Origin: Flavobacterium soyae
GTDB lineage: Bacteria > Bacteroidota > Bacteroidia > Flavobacteriales > Flavobacteriaceae
Direction of reading: 5' to 3'
DNA: 64,000 nt
Assembly (NCBI RefSeq): GCF_021245985.1
Contig: NZ_JAJQXA010000007.1
Coordinates: forward strand, 62,001-126,000
Below are positions 52,363 through 61,612 of this stretch, piece by piece (position 1 is the first letter of the stretch; each line of letters opens with the position of its first letter). The notes below the pieces were generated by a model. That model saw only the letters and a list, made by a program, of their open reading frames with translations, was not told the origin of the DNA and did no database searches. Both the position numbers and the translations under genes were made by a program.

Positions 52363-53781
52363 TTATTTTCCGGCACTTTCATAAACTTCTTTTACCACTA
52401 ATGATGCTGAGACTATTTTTGGCCAGCCGGCATAAAATGCAAGTTGTGTTAAAACTTCGTCCATTTCTTCTCTGGTTATACCGTGCTGCACGGCTCTACC
52501 CATGTACAGCCCAAGAAATTGTATATCGCCAGCTGCAATCATAGCACATACGGTTGCCAGGCTTCTGCTTCTTGATGATAAACCTGAACGAAGCCAAACT
52601 TCGCCATACAACAATTCATTGGTATATTTAGCAAAGCCTTTTGATATTGGTGCAATATTCTGTTGGATAAATCCAAGTCTGTTTTCATCACCAGGTAATG
52701 CTTCATCTTTATTTAGCCTCAATGGGTCTGTAGATGGCAGTTCAGCTTGCCAAATATTATTGTTCTCAAATAATTCTTTTGCAACACCTACTGCTGAAAT
52801 TGCATTTGGCCAACCTGAATAAAAAGCAAGATGAGTGATTATTTCTGAAAGTTCACCCGGCGTAACTCCATTGTCTAAAGCTTTTGCAAAGTAATGAGGC
52901 ATACCAACAGTATGATTACGGGCTATTAAGCTGGATACAGTAACTATACAGCGGTCGTGTTTAGATAAACCCGGTCTTTCCCATACTTCAGCAGTTAAGG
53001 TATCAACAGAATATTTGCTTAGTGATGGCGATACGCTGCCAACAAAGTCGGCAGTTAGACCTGGCTTAGGAGCTGTATTTTCATCGTTATTAATTTTTAG
53101 GGCTTTTGCAATTGCTAAACCTACACTTGCAGCTGATTGTGGGTTTTGACCTGTAATTAATCTGCCATGAACAGCAATGTTATTATTCCAGTTAGGAGAA
53201 TGTTTATAATCTGCTCCATGCTTTATTAAAACATCTTCTAATAAGAATGGAACCACATTCGTTGATTGTACTTCTTCTTCTTCACCATTTGTAAATGCCG
53301 CTACGCTTTTACCAGCGATTAAATAAGAACCATCGCTCAATTTTACATTTACTAATGCTGCCGGACCATGACAAACGGCTGAAACAATTTTACCTGATTC
53401 GTAAAATTCAGGAACTATTTCTAACACCGCCGGGCTATCTGCAAAATCCCACATTGTACCATGACCTCCGGCAAAGAATATTCCATCATAATCTGCTGCA
53501 TTTACTTCATCTAGCTTTAATGTGTTCTCTAAAGCATTTCTAAAATCGGTATCAGCCCAATATTTAGCATTTGCAGGATCATTAAAATCCTCTAATCCAT
53601 CTAATGGTGCGTGACCACCTTTTATAGAAGCAATATCAACCACAACACCTTTTTCTTCAAGTTTTTCCAATGGATGTGTTACTTCACTAAGATTAAAACC
53701 AGTCGGAATACCAGTTTCTCCTTTTACATTGCAACTTGTTACTACAAACAACACTTTTGCTGTTCCTTTTCCTTTATTCAT
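52363..53781 (-). CDS. DJ-1/PfpI - double carboxymuconolactone decarboxylase fusion protein
   Basis: A 472-residue three-part fusion. Residues 1-~235 are a DJ-1/PfpI (Hsp31-like) domain with the nucleophile elbow SAVCHGPA (Cys137, His138) and the upstream acid NLSEVTHP. Residues ~258-345 (AEVWERPGLSKHDRCIVTVS, EIITHLAFYSGWPNAISA) and ~388-470 (GEVWLRSGLSSRSRSLATVC, EVLTQLAFYAGWPKIVSA) are two carboxymuconolactone decarboxylase-like domains. Neither has the CxxC of AhpD, so peroxidase activity is unlikely. DJ-1 enzymes act on reactive aldehydes such as methylglyoxal. It is the last gene of a leftward cluster of oxidoreductases and hydrolases, which fits detoxification or aromatic breakdown. 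Confidence 0.9.
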   Translation of the reverse strand: MNKGKGTAKVLFVVTSCNVKGETGIPTGFNLSEVTHPLEKLEEKGVVVDIASIKGGHAPLDGLEDFNDPANAKYWADTDFRNALENTLKLDEVNAADYDGIFFAGGHGTMWDFADSPAVLEIVPEFYESGKIVSAVCHGPAALVNVKLSDGSYLIAGKSVAAFTNGEEEEVQSTNVVPFLLEDVLIKHGADYKHSPNWNNNIAVHGRLITGQNPQSAASVGLAIAKALKINNDENTAPKPGLTADFVGSVSPSLSKYSVDTLTAEVWERPGLSKHDRCIVTVSSLIARNHTVGMPHYFAKALDNGVTPGELSEIITHLAFYSGWPNAISAVGVAKELFENNNIWQAELPSTDPLRLNKDEALPGDENRLGFIQQNIAPISKGFAKYTNELLYGEVWLRSGLSSRSRSLATVCAMIAAGDIQFLGLYMGRAVQHGITREEMDEVLTQLAFYAGWPKIVSASLVVKEVYESAGK

Positions 53782-53815
53782 TTTTTTAAATTTTAATTGT
53801 TCATTTATTATTTAA

Positions 53816-54727
53816 TTACAATACTTCAAAAAAGCGCACCATTTTATTAACCGCCTGCTCTACGTATTCAGGTACATCATACATCGCTATATGAGTGGCA
53901 CCTTCTACTAATACTAATTCTTTAGGACCATTAGATAACTCAAAAGCCATTTCACTAAAAAGTCTTGTGTCAGCTTTACTGCCTGCTATGATAAGCATCG
54001 GTTGCGATAAATAATCTGTAATATGGTCATAAGCAGAGTAAGCCAGCAATTTATCCATACTGGCTGTTAGGAAGCGCCCTTTAGAGCTGGGATGCTGACC
54101 TCTTGGTGTTCTGTAATACTCATATCCTTCTCTTAAAAGATCCGGAGTATTCTCATTAATATCTTCAAACCTTTCAGGGACAAATGGAGTATATGACGGA
54201 GCTGCTCCATTTATTTCGGCAGTTCTTAAATTAGCCGCTGTTTCTAACATTTTTATAAGTTCAGCGGGAGGAGTTGCTGTACCTAAATAATTTCTGTATC
54301 CCTCACCAATCGGAGCTGCACTTACTGTAGCGACTGCCTTAAAACGGCGCTCAGTTTGAGTTACACTAATTGCATATCCGCCGCCAGCACAAATTCCATA
54401 CACACCCATTCTTTCAGCATTAACAAAAGGTAATGTGGTTAAGTAGTCTGCTGCACAACGAGCATCTTCTACTCTTACTGTTGGATCTTCTAACAAGCGA
54501 GGTTCACCTTCACTTTCTCCCTGAAAAGAAGAATCGTAAACTAAAACAACATATCCGTGTTTACATAATTTTTCGGCATAAAGACCAATAACTTGTTCTT
54601 TTACACCACCTGCAGGGTGAATTCCAACAAGTGCTGGGTATTTTTTACTTTTATCAAAGCCTTCAGGTAGATGAAGATTTCCAGCAAGTGTATTTGCTCT
54701 GTTCTTAAATTTTACTGATTTAAACAT
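53816..54727 (-). CDS. Alpha/beta hydrolase, dienelactone-hydrolase-like
   Basis: A 303-residue hydrolase. The nucleophile elbow is GICAGGGY with Cys113 in place of the usual Ser, as in dienelactone hydrolases. The acid is near IAGSKADTRLF and the His in EGATHIAMYD. The oxyanion region is GIHPAGGVKEQ. It should cleave a lactone or ester. It lies 34 bases upstream of the DJ-1/CMD fusion on the same strand. A paralogue of its C-terminus is encoded at 63792-64000. Confidence 0.88.
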   Translation of the reverse strand: MFKSVKFKNRANTLAGNLHLPEGFDKSKKYPALVGIHPAGGVKEQVIGLYAEKLCKHGYVVLVYDSSFQGESEGEPRLLEDPTVRVEDARCAADYLTTLPFVNAERMGVYGICAGGGYAISVTQTERRFKAVATVSAAPIGEGYRNYLGTATPPAELIKMLETAANLRTAEINGAAPSYTPFVPERFEDINENTPDLLREGYEYYRTPRGQHPSSKGRFLTASMDKLLAYSAYDHITDYLSQPMLIIAGSKADTRLFSEMAFELSNGPKELVLVEGATHIAMYDVPEYVEQAVNKMVRFFEVL

Positions 54728-54742
54728 AATTATTTTAATCTT

Positions 54743-55312
54743 TTAATTGATTTTTAATACAAGTCCAGCGACTCTTTTACCAAGTTGTATAGCTGTGTAT
54801 TTGTCTTCTTTTCCAGGTGTTACTTCCGGAGAATCATTTTCAGCCTGAGCCATAACTCCAATCCAGCTTCCCAGTCGATTTGAACCATTAGCCTGCATTG
54901 GACTCTCTCCAAGACTAACCCATATCATACCATGCTGCATTGCTAAAGTATTTAGGTATTGAAGTGTGCTTAACTTGTCTCCGCTTGGAGTACCCGATAC
55001 TGTGAACCCGGCAGCAAGTTTATCGCGCCATTTTTGCTGAAACCAACTGCCTACACTGGCATCTGCAAAAGCTTTGAATTGTGCAGAAATATTTCCCATA
55101 TAAGTTGGACTTCCAAAAATAATAGCATCGCTTGCATCGAGCTTGTTAAATACTTCTTCATTTTTATAATGTCCGTTTATAATGTCATTTTGGTCGATCG
55201 AAATTAAATTTGTTGTAATTCCGGAAACTGATGATACACCTAAATTTACGGCTTCAGCTAATTTTTGCGTATGTCCGTTACCACTATGGTATAGTATTGA
55301 AACTGTTTTCAT
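54743..55312 (-). CDS. Flavodoxin-family NAD(P)H:quinone reductase (WrbA-like)
   Basis: A 189-residue flavodoxin fold. The FMN phosphate loop is YHSGNGHTQKLAE; the second FMN loop is FGSPTYMGNISAQFKAF, and the third is near TVSGTPSGDK. Members reduce quinones in a two-electron step and protect from redox cycling. It lies 15 bases upstream of the alpha/beta hydrolase gene, likely in one transcript. Confidence 0.88.
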   Translation of the reverse strand: MKTVSILYHSGNGHTQKLAEAVNLGVSSVSGITTNLISIDQNDIINGHYKNEEVFNKLDASDAIIFGSPTYMGNISAQFKAFADASVGSWFQQKWRDKLAAGFTVSGTPSGDKLSTLQYLNTLAMQHGMIWVSLGESPMQANGSNRLGSWIGVMAQAENDSPEVTPGKEDKYTAIQLGKRVAGLVLKIN

Positions 55313-55436
55313 TTTATATGTTTTTCTTAATTAACTTTATGTTATAGTGTGTTTTTGAGCTTAAAAAAACTATGCTTCTATGTGTTAAATAATTTTTTTA
55401 TGAATTACACCCAGCGGATTCAGAGAGATTAAAAAA

Positions 55437-56384
55437 TTATTTTTTTTTTTGACTTTCCCATGCAGCCTTGGTATCGACACCGGTTTTATGAGCAAAATCT
55501 TCAATAAGTCTAATTTCTGATTCAGATAGTTTGATTTCCATTGCGTTTCGGGCATCTTCTATTTGTGAAGTTTTGGTAACACCAATAATAGGAAGTGTAT
55601 TTTTTGCAATTGCCCATGCAATTGCAACCTGAGCTATAGAAGCATTTTTAGTTTTACCAATTTCTTTCATTGCATTGGTTAAATCTTCCAGTTTTGGAAG
55701 TACTTTATTGTAGGTAGTGCCTCTGCCACTGCCTTCAGGAAGTGGATTTTGAATATTATATTTTCCGGATAATGCTCCTTGTTCCAGAACCATATAAGCA
55801 AAAAATGTAATATCATTCTTTTTACAGTACTCAATTATACCTGTATCTTCTGAAAAGCGATACAAGAGACTGTAATGATTTTGTACTGGCGAAATCGAAA
55901 AGCCTTCTTTTGAAAGTATGTCATTTGCCTGCTTGATTTCTTCTAAATTGTGATTTGAAACTCCTACTTTTTTTACTTTACCACTTTTTAGTAATGGTAT
56001 TAGGCAGGGAGTCCATTTTTGAATATCAGTAGGATTATGAATCCAATAAATGTCAATATAATCTGTACCAAGACGTTCAAAACTGCTGTTCAGCATTTCT
56101 TCAACCGGGTTAGACGATAACCCTGCCATTTGAGGAGTAAACTTAGTAGATAATATTATTTTTTCACGCGGGTAATCTTTAATAAGTTCCCCTAAAATAC
56201 TCTCTGATGAACCCATGCCATAAACTGCTGCTGTATCCCAAAGTATTAATCCTGAATTAACAGCTTCATCAAAAACCTGCTTTAAATCCTCAGAGGCTAA
56301 ATTATTTCCAAAAACCTGATCTCCGCCTGCAAAGCCAGTACCCCAGGACCAGGTTCCCAGTGCTACTAATGGTAAATTTTTCAT
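55437..56384 (-). CDS. Aldo/keto reductase
   Basis: A 315-residue (beta/alpha)8 reductase. Catalytic residues appear in order: Asp and Tyr in WDTAAVYGMGSSE, Lys in ILSTKFTPQ, His in YWIHNPTD. The NADPH-binding segment is near PIIGVTKTSQIEDARNA. It reduces aldehydes or ketones of unknown identity. It is spaced by 124 bases from the flavodoxin gene and is part of the leftward cluster. Confidence 0.92.
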   Translation of the reverse strand: MKNLPLVALGTWSWGTGFAGGDQVFGNNLASEDLKQVFDEAVNSGLILWDTAAVYGMGSSESILGELIKDYPREKIILSTKFTPQMAGLSSNPVEEMLNSSFERLGTDYIDIYWIHNPTDIQKWTPCLIPLLKSGKVKKVGVSNHNLEEIKQANDILSKEGFSISPVQNHYSLLYRFSEDTGIIEYCKKNDITFFAYMVLEQGALSGKYNIQNPLPEGSGRGTTYNKVLPKLEDLTNAMKEIGKTKNASIAQVAIAWAIAKNTLPIIGVTKTSQIEDARNAMEIKLSESEIRLIEDFAHKTGVDTKAAWESQKKK

Positions 56385-56498
56385 TGTGATTGTTCTTTAA
56401 ATTGTGTCGTAAATTTACAATCACCGTATGGGTAAATAATTGTATAAAACGGCTAACTTTTTAAAGAATAAGACTGTTTAAAAAAAGCAAACGCCATA

Positions 56499-56930
56499 TT
56501 AATACAATGAAATCTTGTTTTTATTGCCTATTGCTATAGGAAAGACTTCTATCTGTTCAAGTGATATTACCATATCCTCAACCGTAACTTTATACTTTTT
56601 GAAATGTAGTGCTTGTGTATGTTCCTGATAAGCCTCAACACTGGCATAAGTTTCTAAAATTGTAATATGGGCAGGATTATTTTTGTCCTGTACTGCTGAA
56701 TATGCCAATACGCCCTTTTCAAGATTTAAGGCATTTTTCATTTGCTCTTTGAGGGCATTTTTATAGTTTTCTAATTGGGTACCATCAACCACAATTTTTG
56801 CTATACGCATATATGTTTCATTTGACTGCGCCGATGTCTCTGTTGAAAAACTTAGTGTCATTATGAATAATAGGAATAAGATTAGATTAAATTTGTTTTT
56901 TCTATAGTTGATATTATCTTTCATAGTCAT
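56499..56930 (-). CDS. Exported antibiotic-biosynthesis-monooxygenase-like (ABM) protein
   Basis: A 143-residue protein. A signal peptide covers about residues 15-35 (LILFLLFIMTLSFSTETSAQ). The mature part is an ABM ferredoxin-like barrel (MRIAKIVVDGTQLENYKNAL, GVLAYSAVQDKNNPAHITIL, HFKKYKVTVEDMV). ABM proteins are small oxygenases or quinone-modifying enzymes acting on ring compounds. Starts are possible at either of the first two ATG codons. It lies 32 bases after the amidohydrolase gene. Confidence 0.85.
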   Translation of the reverse strand: MTMKDNINYRKNKFNLILFLLFIMTLSFSTETSAQSNETYMRIAKIVVDGTQLENYKNALKEQMKNALNLEKGVLAYSAVQDKNNPAHITILETYASVEAYQEHTQALHFKKYKVTVEDMVISLEQIEVFPIAIGNKNKISLY

Positions 56931-56962
56931 CTTTATTAAGGATTTTTAATGTTCGTAACATT

Positions 56963-58084
56963 TTATAAATGCAGCAATTTTTCCGCATTCTTATAACCTA
57001 TTTTCTCTTTCGCTTCTCTTGAAATAGTAGCTTTTTCAAGAAATCCTCTTGTGTTTTTATCAATTAAAAAAGGATAATCGCCAGAATAAATAATATTGTC
57101 AGCGCCCAATTCTTCAATCACATATTTTAGCTGTGCTTCTGAAAATAATCCGCTTGGGGTAACATAAATATTGCTTTTATAATAATCGGATATTTTGCGG
57201 TTTAATTGTAATGTCTTGCCTAATTGGTCATCAAGTCGGTTTAAATAAAAAGGTACTAATTCGCCCCAATGACCTGAAATTAGTTTCAAATTAGGCAGTT
57301 TATCAAAAATACCTGAAGCTATTAATCGTACTGTTGCAATACCTGAATCTAGATGCCAGCCATAACCTGCTGTAGCAAACATAGCACTTGTAACAGACGG
57401 CCAATTGTCACTTTTATAATAATACTCGGCAATACTTTTAGGAATTATGGCAGGATGCATGTACAAAGGCACGTTTAACTCCTGAGCTTTGGAAAAAACA
57501 GGCAAGAATTCAGGCTCATCAAAAAAACGTCCGTTGAAAGTACCTGAAAGCATAGCTCCTTTAAATCCTAGCTGCTTCACGGCTCTGTCTAATTCTTCAG
57601 CCGCCGAATTTGGGTCAGCAGCAGGTAATATAGCAAAGCCTGCAAACCGTGTCGGGTGCATTTTTATTAACCCAGCCAGCTCATTATTTGCTTCCTGACA
57701 TAGTTCGATAGCCAATGTACGATCTGTAATATTTTGTGGGCTTCCTGCTCCATAAGAAAGCACTTGTATATCAATACCACTTTCATCCATAAATTTTATC
57801 CTTCTGTTACCCACATCTTCAATATCATCAGATGTAGGCAGCACAATTGCCATCAATTCTTTTTGAACAGGATCATTAGACAAGATTCCTCCGTTTTGTT
57901 TACTATTGAATTCTGCTGCTCTTTGAGAGATTTTTTTCAGTACGAAATGTTCTTCAATGGTAATTATTTTTTTTAATGGCTTCATCATTATTTCATAATT
58001 GGTTTGCCCAAATACAGATTCGCTATTAATAGCAGAACTTATTCCTAGTACTCCGGCAGTATTTAAAAAATCTCGTCTATTCAT
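56963..58084 (-). CDS. Amidohydrolase-2 family decarboxylase, gamma-resorcylate/ACMSD type
   Basis: A 373-residue protein. The N-terminus MNRRDFLNTAGVLGISSAIN is a Tat-type signal (RRDF). The core opens with ITIEEHF, the mark of gamma-resorcylate and 2,3-dihydroxybenzoate decarboxylases, followed by VPLYMHPAI (metal His), LISGHWGELVPFY (His) and IIYSGDYPFLI (Asp). It should decarboxylate a hydroxylated aromatic or related acid. Location in the periplasm through Tat would be unusual for this family. Its start overlaps the stop of the TMEM175-type gene by 8 bases. Confidence 0.85.
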   Translation of the reverse strand: MNRRDFLNTAGVLGISSAINSESVFGQTNYEIMMKPLKKIITIEEHFVLKKISQRAAEFNSKQNGGILSNDPVQKELMAIVLPTSDDIEDVGNRRIKFMDESGIDIQVLSYGAGSPQNITDRTLAIELCQEANNELAGLIKMHPTRFAGFAILPAADPNSAAEELDRAVKQLGFKGAMLSGTFNGRFFDEPEFLPVFSKAQELNVPLYMHPAIIPKSIAEYYYKSDNWPSVTSAMFATAGYGWHLDSGIATVRLIASGIFDKLPNLKLISGHWGELVPFYLNRLDDQLGKTLQLNRKISDYYKSNIYVTPSGLFSEAQLKYVIEELGADNIIYSGDYPFLIDKNTRGFLEKATISREAKEKIGYKNAEKLLHL

Positions 58085-58727
58085 AGGAATGTTTTTTTGT
58101 TACATTATCTTTTTTTGAGAATACAGCAAAAGCATAATTAAGCTGTATAACTACTAATAAACCAATACTTAAATAAGCATTAATGAAACAACACAGAGCC
58201 GCAATAGTATATAGTATTTGTGATTCAATTATTCTGTTTTTAATTGACTTCGTTACTGTTTTTTGTTCATCATCATTTATGCTTAAAATGTTTTTCTTTT
58301 TTGCGTAATACCAGTTGATGCCTAATAATTGTCCTAATAGACTAAGATTGAACCAATAGATAAAGATTGAAAACTTAAAGTGAATATACTGGCTTAAAAA
58401 TGCTGTTGTAAAAGGCATTATTGAAATTGCCAGTAAAAAAAATAAATTTATCCAGTTCAGGTTTCTATCACTCTTATTGATATAATGAAACTGAGTGGAT
58501 TGAGCCAGCCAATATATACCCATAGTAACAAAACTCAAAAAGTAGGTGAGCAGTTTAGGCGTAAGTTGTAGAAATGTAATGATAAGGTCTTTTTCGCTAT
58601 GCACTAAATCGTTTACAGGAACCTTAATATCTAAAGCAAGAAAGGTTAAGGCGATGGCAAATACACCATCGCTTATGGCTTCAATTCTTTGCAGACGAAA
58701 TCCTGAGATTAAATTATATTTATTCAT
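58077..58727 (-). CDS. TMEM175-family (DUF1211) potassium-channel-like protein
   Basis: A 216-residue membrane protein with six helices. The first helix carries the family motif RIEAISDGVFAIALTFL (R...SDGVFAI). Bacterial TMEM175 proteins form tetrameric K+-permeable channels. Coupled by an 8-base overlap to the amidohydrolase gene, so transcription is shared; the functional link is unclear. Confidence 0.88.
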   Translation of the reverse strand: MNKYNLISGFRLQRIEAISDGVFAIALTFLALDIKVPVNDLVHSEKDLIITFLQLTPKLLTYFLSFVTMGIYWLAQSTQFHYINKSDRNLNWINLFFLLAISIMPFTTAFLSQYIHFKFSIFIYWFNLSLLGQLLGINWYYAKKKNILSINDDEQKTVTKSIKNRIIESQILYTIAALCCFINAYLSIGLLVVIQLNYAFAVFSKKDNVTKKHSYE

Positions 58728-58754
58728 TTTACCATAAAAATATGGTAAAAATCG

Positions 58755-59549
58755 CTATAATTCCGGGTAGATAAATTGTACAAAACGGCTATTCTTTAAA
58801 ATGACTGTGGCGGAAATGCCAAACATTCTTTTAAAGAATCTGTTGAAATGAGATTGGTCGGTGAAACCATATAATAGTGAAGCTTCAGAAAAAGATTGTT
58901 TGCCTTGTATTACCGAGGTCAATACCGCTTTTATACGCTTCCAAAGAACGTATTGCGAGAAGGGTAATTCTACTTGTTCTAAAAACAAATGACGGGTTCT
59001 TTCCTGAGACAAATAAATATGATTTGCTACTTTTTCTAAGGTTAAGCTTTCACTTAAATTTTGATTAATAAATTCTTTTGCCTTTATGATTCGATCATCT
59101 GTGCTTTCGTTAGTAAGAGGTTTTATAGAAAGGTTAAAAATATTATACAACAATTCATCAGACAAATTTTTAATTTCAGCTGTCGATAAATCAGGCTTGG
59201 AAAAATCCAGCTTTAATTTATCTAATTGCTCCTTTGAAAGTATGGTTTCTATATCAATAAAGATTTCTTTATTCAAAATCCTTTTAAGCTGCTTTCCGAG
59301 AAAACTTTTACTTTCCACATAATAAACTAAAAAGCTTCCTACAGGTGCAGTACAAGAATGCTTAGTGTATTTATCAATAATGAATCCTTTAAGATTTTTG
59401 TATTGTTTATTTTCAATCACACTATCATAAGTAAATTTAGTACTTACAACAATTTGATAGCAACTGTGATAATGTATATCTACCACAGAAATATCGGTAT
59501 AAAAACACATAACATTTGCCGTATCTATACTAAACTCCATATTTTGCAA
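58755..59549 (-). CDS. AraC-family transcriptional regulator
   Basis: A 264-residue regulator. Residues ~10-150 are an AraC-type sensing domain (VVDIHYHSCYQIVVSTKFTY). Residues ~163-262 are the double helix-turn-helix DNA-binding domain (LTLEKVANHIYLSQERTRHL, SEASLLYGFTDQSHFNRFFK, ending FKRMFGISATVILKN). It is the first gene of the leftward 52-59 kb cluster, 28 bases before the TMEM175-type gene, and is the probable activator of that cluster. Confidence 0.92.
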   Translation of the reverse strand: MQNMEFSIDTANVMCFYTDISVVDIHYHSCYQIVVSTKFTYDSVIENKQYKNLKGFIIDKYTKHSCTAPVGSFLVYYVESKSFLGKQLKRILNKEIFIDIETILSKEQLDKLKLDFSKPDLSTAEIKNLSDELLYNIFNLSIKPLTNESTDDRIIKAKEFINQNLSESLTLEKVANHIYLSQERTRHLFLEQVELPFSQYVLWKRIKAVLTSVIQGKQSFSEASLLYGFTDQSHFNRFFKRMFGISATVILKNSRFVQFIYPEL

Positions 59550-59627
59550 TTTTTTCAGTAAATATAGTTTTTTATTGTAAAAAGGATGTTTTGATAATGT
59601 TTGAAAAAAAAAAAATTAATTTTGATA

Positions 59628-59660
59628 TTTGAAATTGGCATTTCAAAATTGAAATCTTTG
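59628..59660 (+). promoter_or_regulatory. Possible promoter of the secreted beta-rich protein
   Basis: TTTG (59628-59631), 21 bases, AATCTTTG (59653-59660), one base off TAnnTTTG. It lies 60 bases before the ATG at 59720. Confidence 0.4.
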
Positions 59661-59719
59661 AGTTAAGGTTTATGATTTAGTTTGGTAAAAAACAAATATT
59701 AATTTTAAATTCATTAGTT

Positions 59720-60457
59720 ATGAAAATCAATACCTTATTATTTATGTTTTTTTTTGTTAGTTTCCTTAATGCTCAGATAGGTATAGGTACGACTAATCCT
59801 AATGGAATATTAGATATAACTTCAAGTACACAAGGCTTCTTGATGCCCCGAGTTTCATTAACAGCATCTAACAGTGAAAGTCCGGTAACAAACCCTGCAG
59901 GAGGCTCAATCATAAATGGAACATTAGTTTATAATACAGCCACAAATGGCAGTGATGCTACTATCGTTACACCCGGTTTTTATTATTGGGACAGCACAAG
60001 TTGGGTGCGTGTAAAAAATGATTTATATTATGGTTTATATACAAATTTAGCAGGTCAGACAATAACCAGTTCAACAGGTGCTAAAGTTGCATTTGGAACT
60101 ACTTTAAGTTCCTCAGGGACATCAATAGTTTACGATTCTACTAATCGGACTTTTACACTTCCGGCGGGAAAAACCTATCGAATAGATTTTGCTGTAGGAT
60201 GGGTACATTTTAATAATGGGGTATTTCTCCGATTTGCTCTTTATAATGATACTACTAATACAAAAATATCGAGTGTTGCACATTGTGAGGCAGTAAACGG
60301 AGGCGCTTTTACCGGAACAACTAGTTTTTTTCATTTAGTAACTGTAGGAACAACTCCATTGGTAGTAAGTGTTAGAACCTCTACAGGAAATACTACAAAT
60401 ACAACCTTAGGAGATACAGAAGTAGGACCTACAATTTCTATTCAATCAATCAATTAA
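59720..60457 (+). CDS. Secreted beta-sandwich protein of Bacteroidota type
   Basis: A 245-residue protein with signal peptide (residues 1-18, FLNA). The mature start IGIGTTNPNGILDITSSTQG, then LMPRVSLTASN, is the standard opening of many exported Flavobacteriia proteins. Residues ~105-245 form a jelly-roll-like sandwich resembling C1q/TNF folds (TLPAGKTYRIDFAVGWVHFN). Function unknown; the phage-fibre-like sequence style suggests trimer formation. Transcribed alone. Confidence 0.75.
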   Translation: MKINTLLFMFFFVSFLNAQIGIGTTNPNGILDITSSTQGFLMPRVSLTASNSESPVTNPAGGSIINGTLVYNTATNGSDATIVTPGFYYWDSTSWVRVKNDLYYGLYTNLAGQTITSSTGAKVAFGTTLSSSGTSIVYDSTNRTFTLPAGKTYRIDFAVGWVHFNNGVFLRFALYNDTTNTKISSVAHCEAVNGGAFTGTTSFFHLVTVGTTPLVVSVRTSTGNTTNTTLGDTEVGPTISIQSIN

Positions 60458-60504
60458 TGTATAATTTACTTTAGTAGTGTAAAAAAAAAGAAGGAATCTG
60501 TTGG

Positions 60505-60754
60505 TTATTGCACCCAAGAATTGGATTTATCAGCAAACTATTTCGGAGATTTATTAAGAAAGAAATTGGTGTTTCTGCACAAGAAAAATATTTAAACTAA
60601 AAGTAATAGATATAGTCAAAGAGCGATTTTTTGATATTAATAAATTCATTAAGTGAAGTAGCTTGCTTGTGAATTAAGGTTCTAATATCTACAGCATTTT
60701 ATATTCAAGCAAAAGGTTGGGAGGTCTCCAAATGAGTACAGAAATTTGAATTAA
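60505..60754 (+). pseudogene. AraC-family DNA-binding domain remnant
   Basis: Codons in shifting frames give LDLSANYFGDLLRKEIGVSA, VIDIVKERFFD, then (after a frameshift and stops) QKVGRSPNEYRNLN. This is the order of the two helix-turn-helix units and C-terminal tail of an AraC regulator. The N-terminal part is absent. It fills most of the 519-base gap 60458-60976. Confidence 0.7.
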
Positions 60755-60762
60755 TTTATTAT

Positions 60763-60795
60763 AGGCAGTTATGATTATTAACTGCCTGTTTTTTT
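60763..60795 (+). terminator. Intrinsic terminator
   Basis: Stem AGGCAGTTA / TAACTGCCT with 7-base loop, followed by GTTTTTTT. It would end transcripts of the AraC remnant. Confidence 0.75.
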
Positions 60796-60951
60796 GCACT
60801 TTGGTTATTATTAAGTTGAAATTTATTCTTTAGTATCCTCGTATCTTCTCTTACTTTTCTATCCAAAACTTTTGTGTAGTGTTGAGTAGTCCTTAAATTT
60901 TTAGGAACAAGCTATTGAACACATTCTTAAACCTAATGTTTGCAAATTTTA

Positions 60952-60988
60952 GCGAGACCCTAAATTTCTATTTTTTCTAGGGTCTCGC
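60952..60988. terminator. Hairpin that cuts into the RteC frame
   Basis: Perfect 11-bp stem GCGAGACCCTA / TAGGGTCTCGC. It supplies the last codons of the truncated RteC frame. A second perfect hairpin (about 61045-61080, AAACCTCGAAAATC / GATTTTCGAGGTTT) lies just upstream within the same frame. Confidence 0.6.
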
Positions 60989-61546
60989 GTTTGCTCCTTT
61001 AGAGATGGAATTCGATGAATAATTTGGTAAGTCTGTAAAAGCAAAAAACCTCGAAAATCTTATGATTTTCGAGGTTTTGATACCGTTTAGGATTTTTTTC
61101 AGCGGAGAAAAGTTGTCTAATGCCAGTTTGATGTCAAATTTACCTCTTTGAAAATATTTATAATCTAAATAGATACTTCCGGAGCGGTAATATTGATAGA
61201 ATTCTAATTCGTTATCGAAGAAAGCCTTTAGTTTTGAAAGCTCATTATGATAGTATTTTTTTAGTATTCGATTTCCGCCGTTGGGTCTTTTCATTTCAAC
61301 CTTATATATCATATTATAATAAATAAGTTTTGAAGTGAAAAGGGGTTTTATTTCTTTGAAAAAATGAATTTCATCTAAATCCGATTTGAAATTGCTTTTT
61401 ACAACAATTTTTTTGACTGCACTTATTGATTTTAAAATAAGATCAATTGCACTCTCGCATTTTTTAATTTGATTATCTATTTCTAAATCAATGAAGTTTA
61501 ATTGTTCATTAAGGGAGGAAAGCAGTAGGTTTATTTTTGAGTTCAA
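60977..61546 (-). pseudogene. RteC-family gene, C-terminally truncated (copy 2)
   Basis: The 189-codon frame starts MNSKINLLLSSLNEQLNFID and contains the family block YQYYRSGSIYLDYKYFQRGK, typical of RteC. After about residue 150 (LDNFSPLKKI) the similarity ends and the rest is terminator-hairpin sequence read as protein (KTSKIIRFSRFFAF, SISKGANARP). Full RteC relatives are around 270-290 residues with a further conserved half, so this is a truncated gene, perhaps still translated. Paired with the remnant at 51880-52172. Confidence 0.75.
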
Positions 61547-61612
61547 TTTATTTAGTACATAGTTATTGTAATATTTCTATAATAACGGTAAATGCAAGTA
61601 TTTTAAACAATC

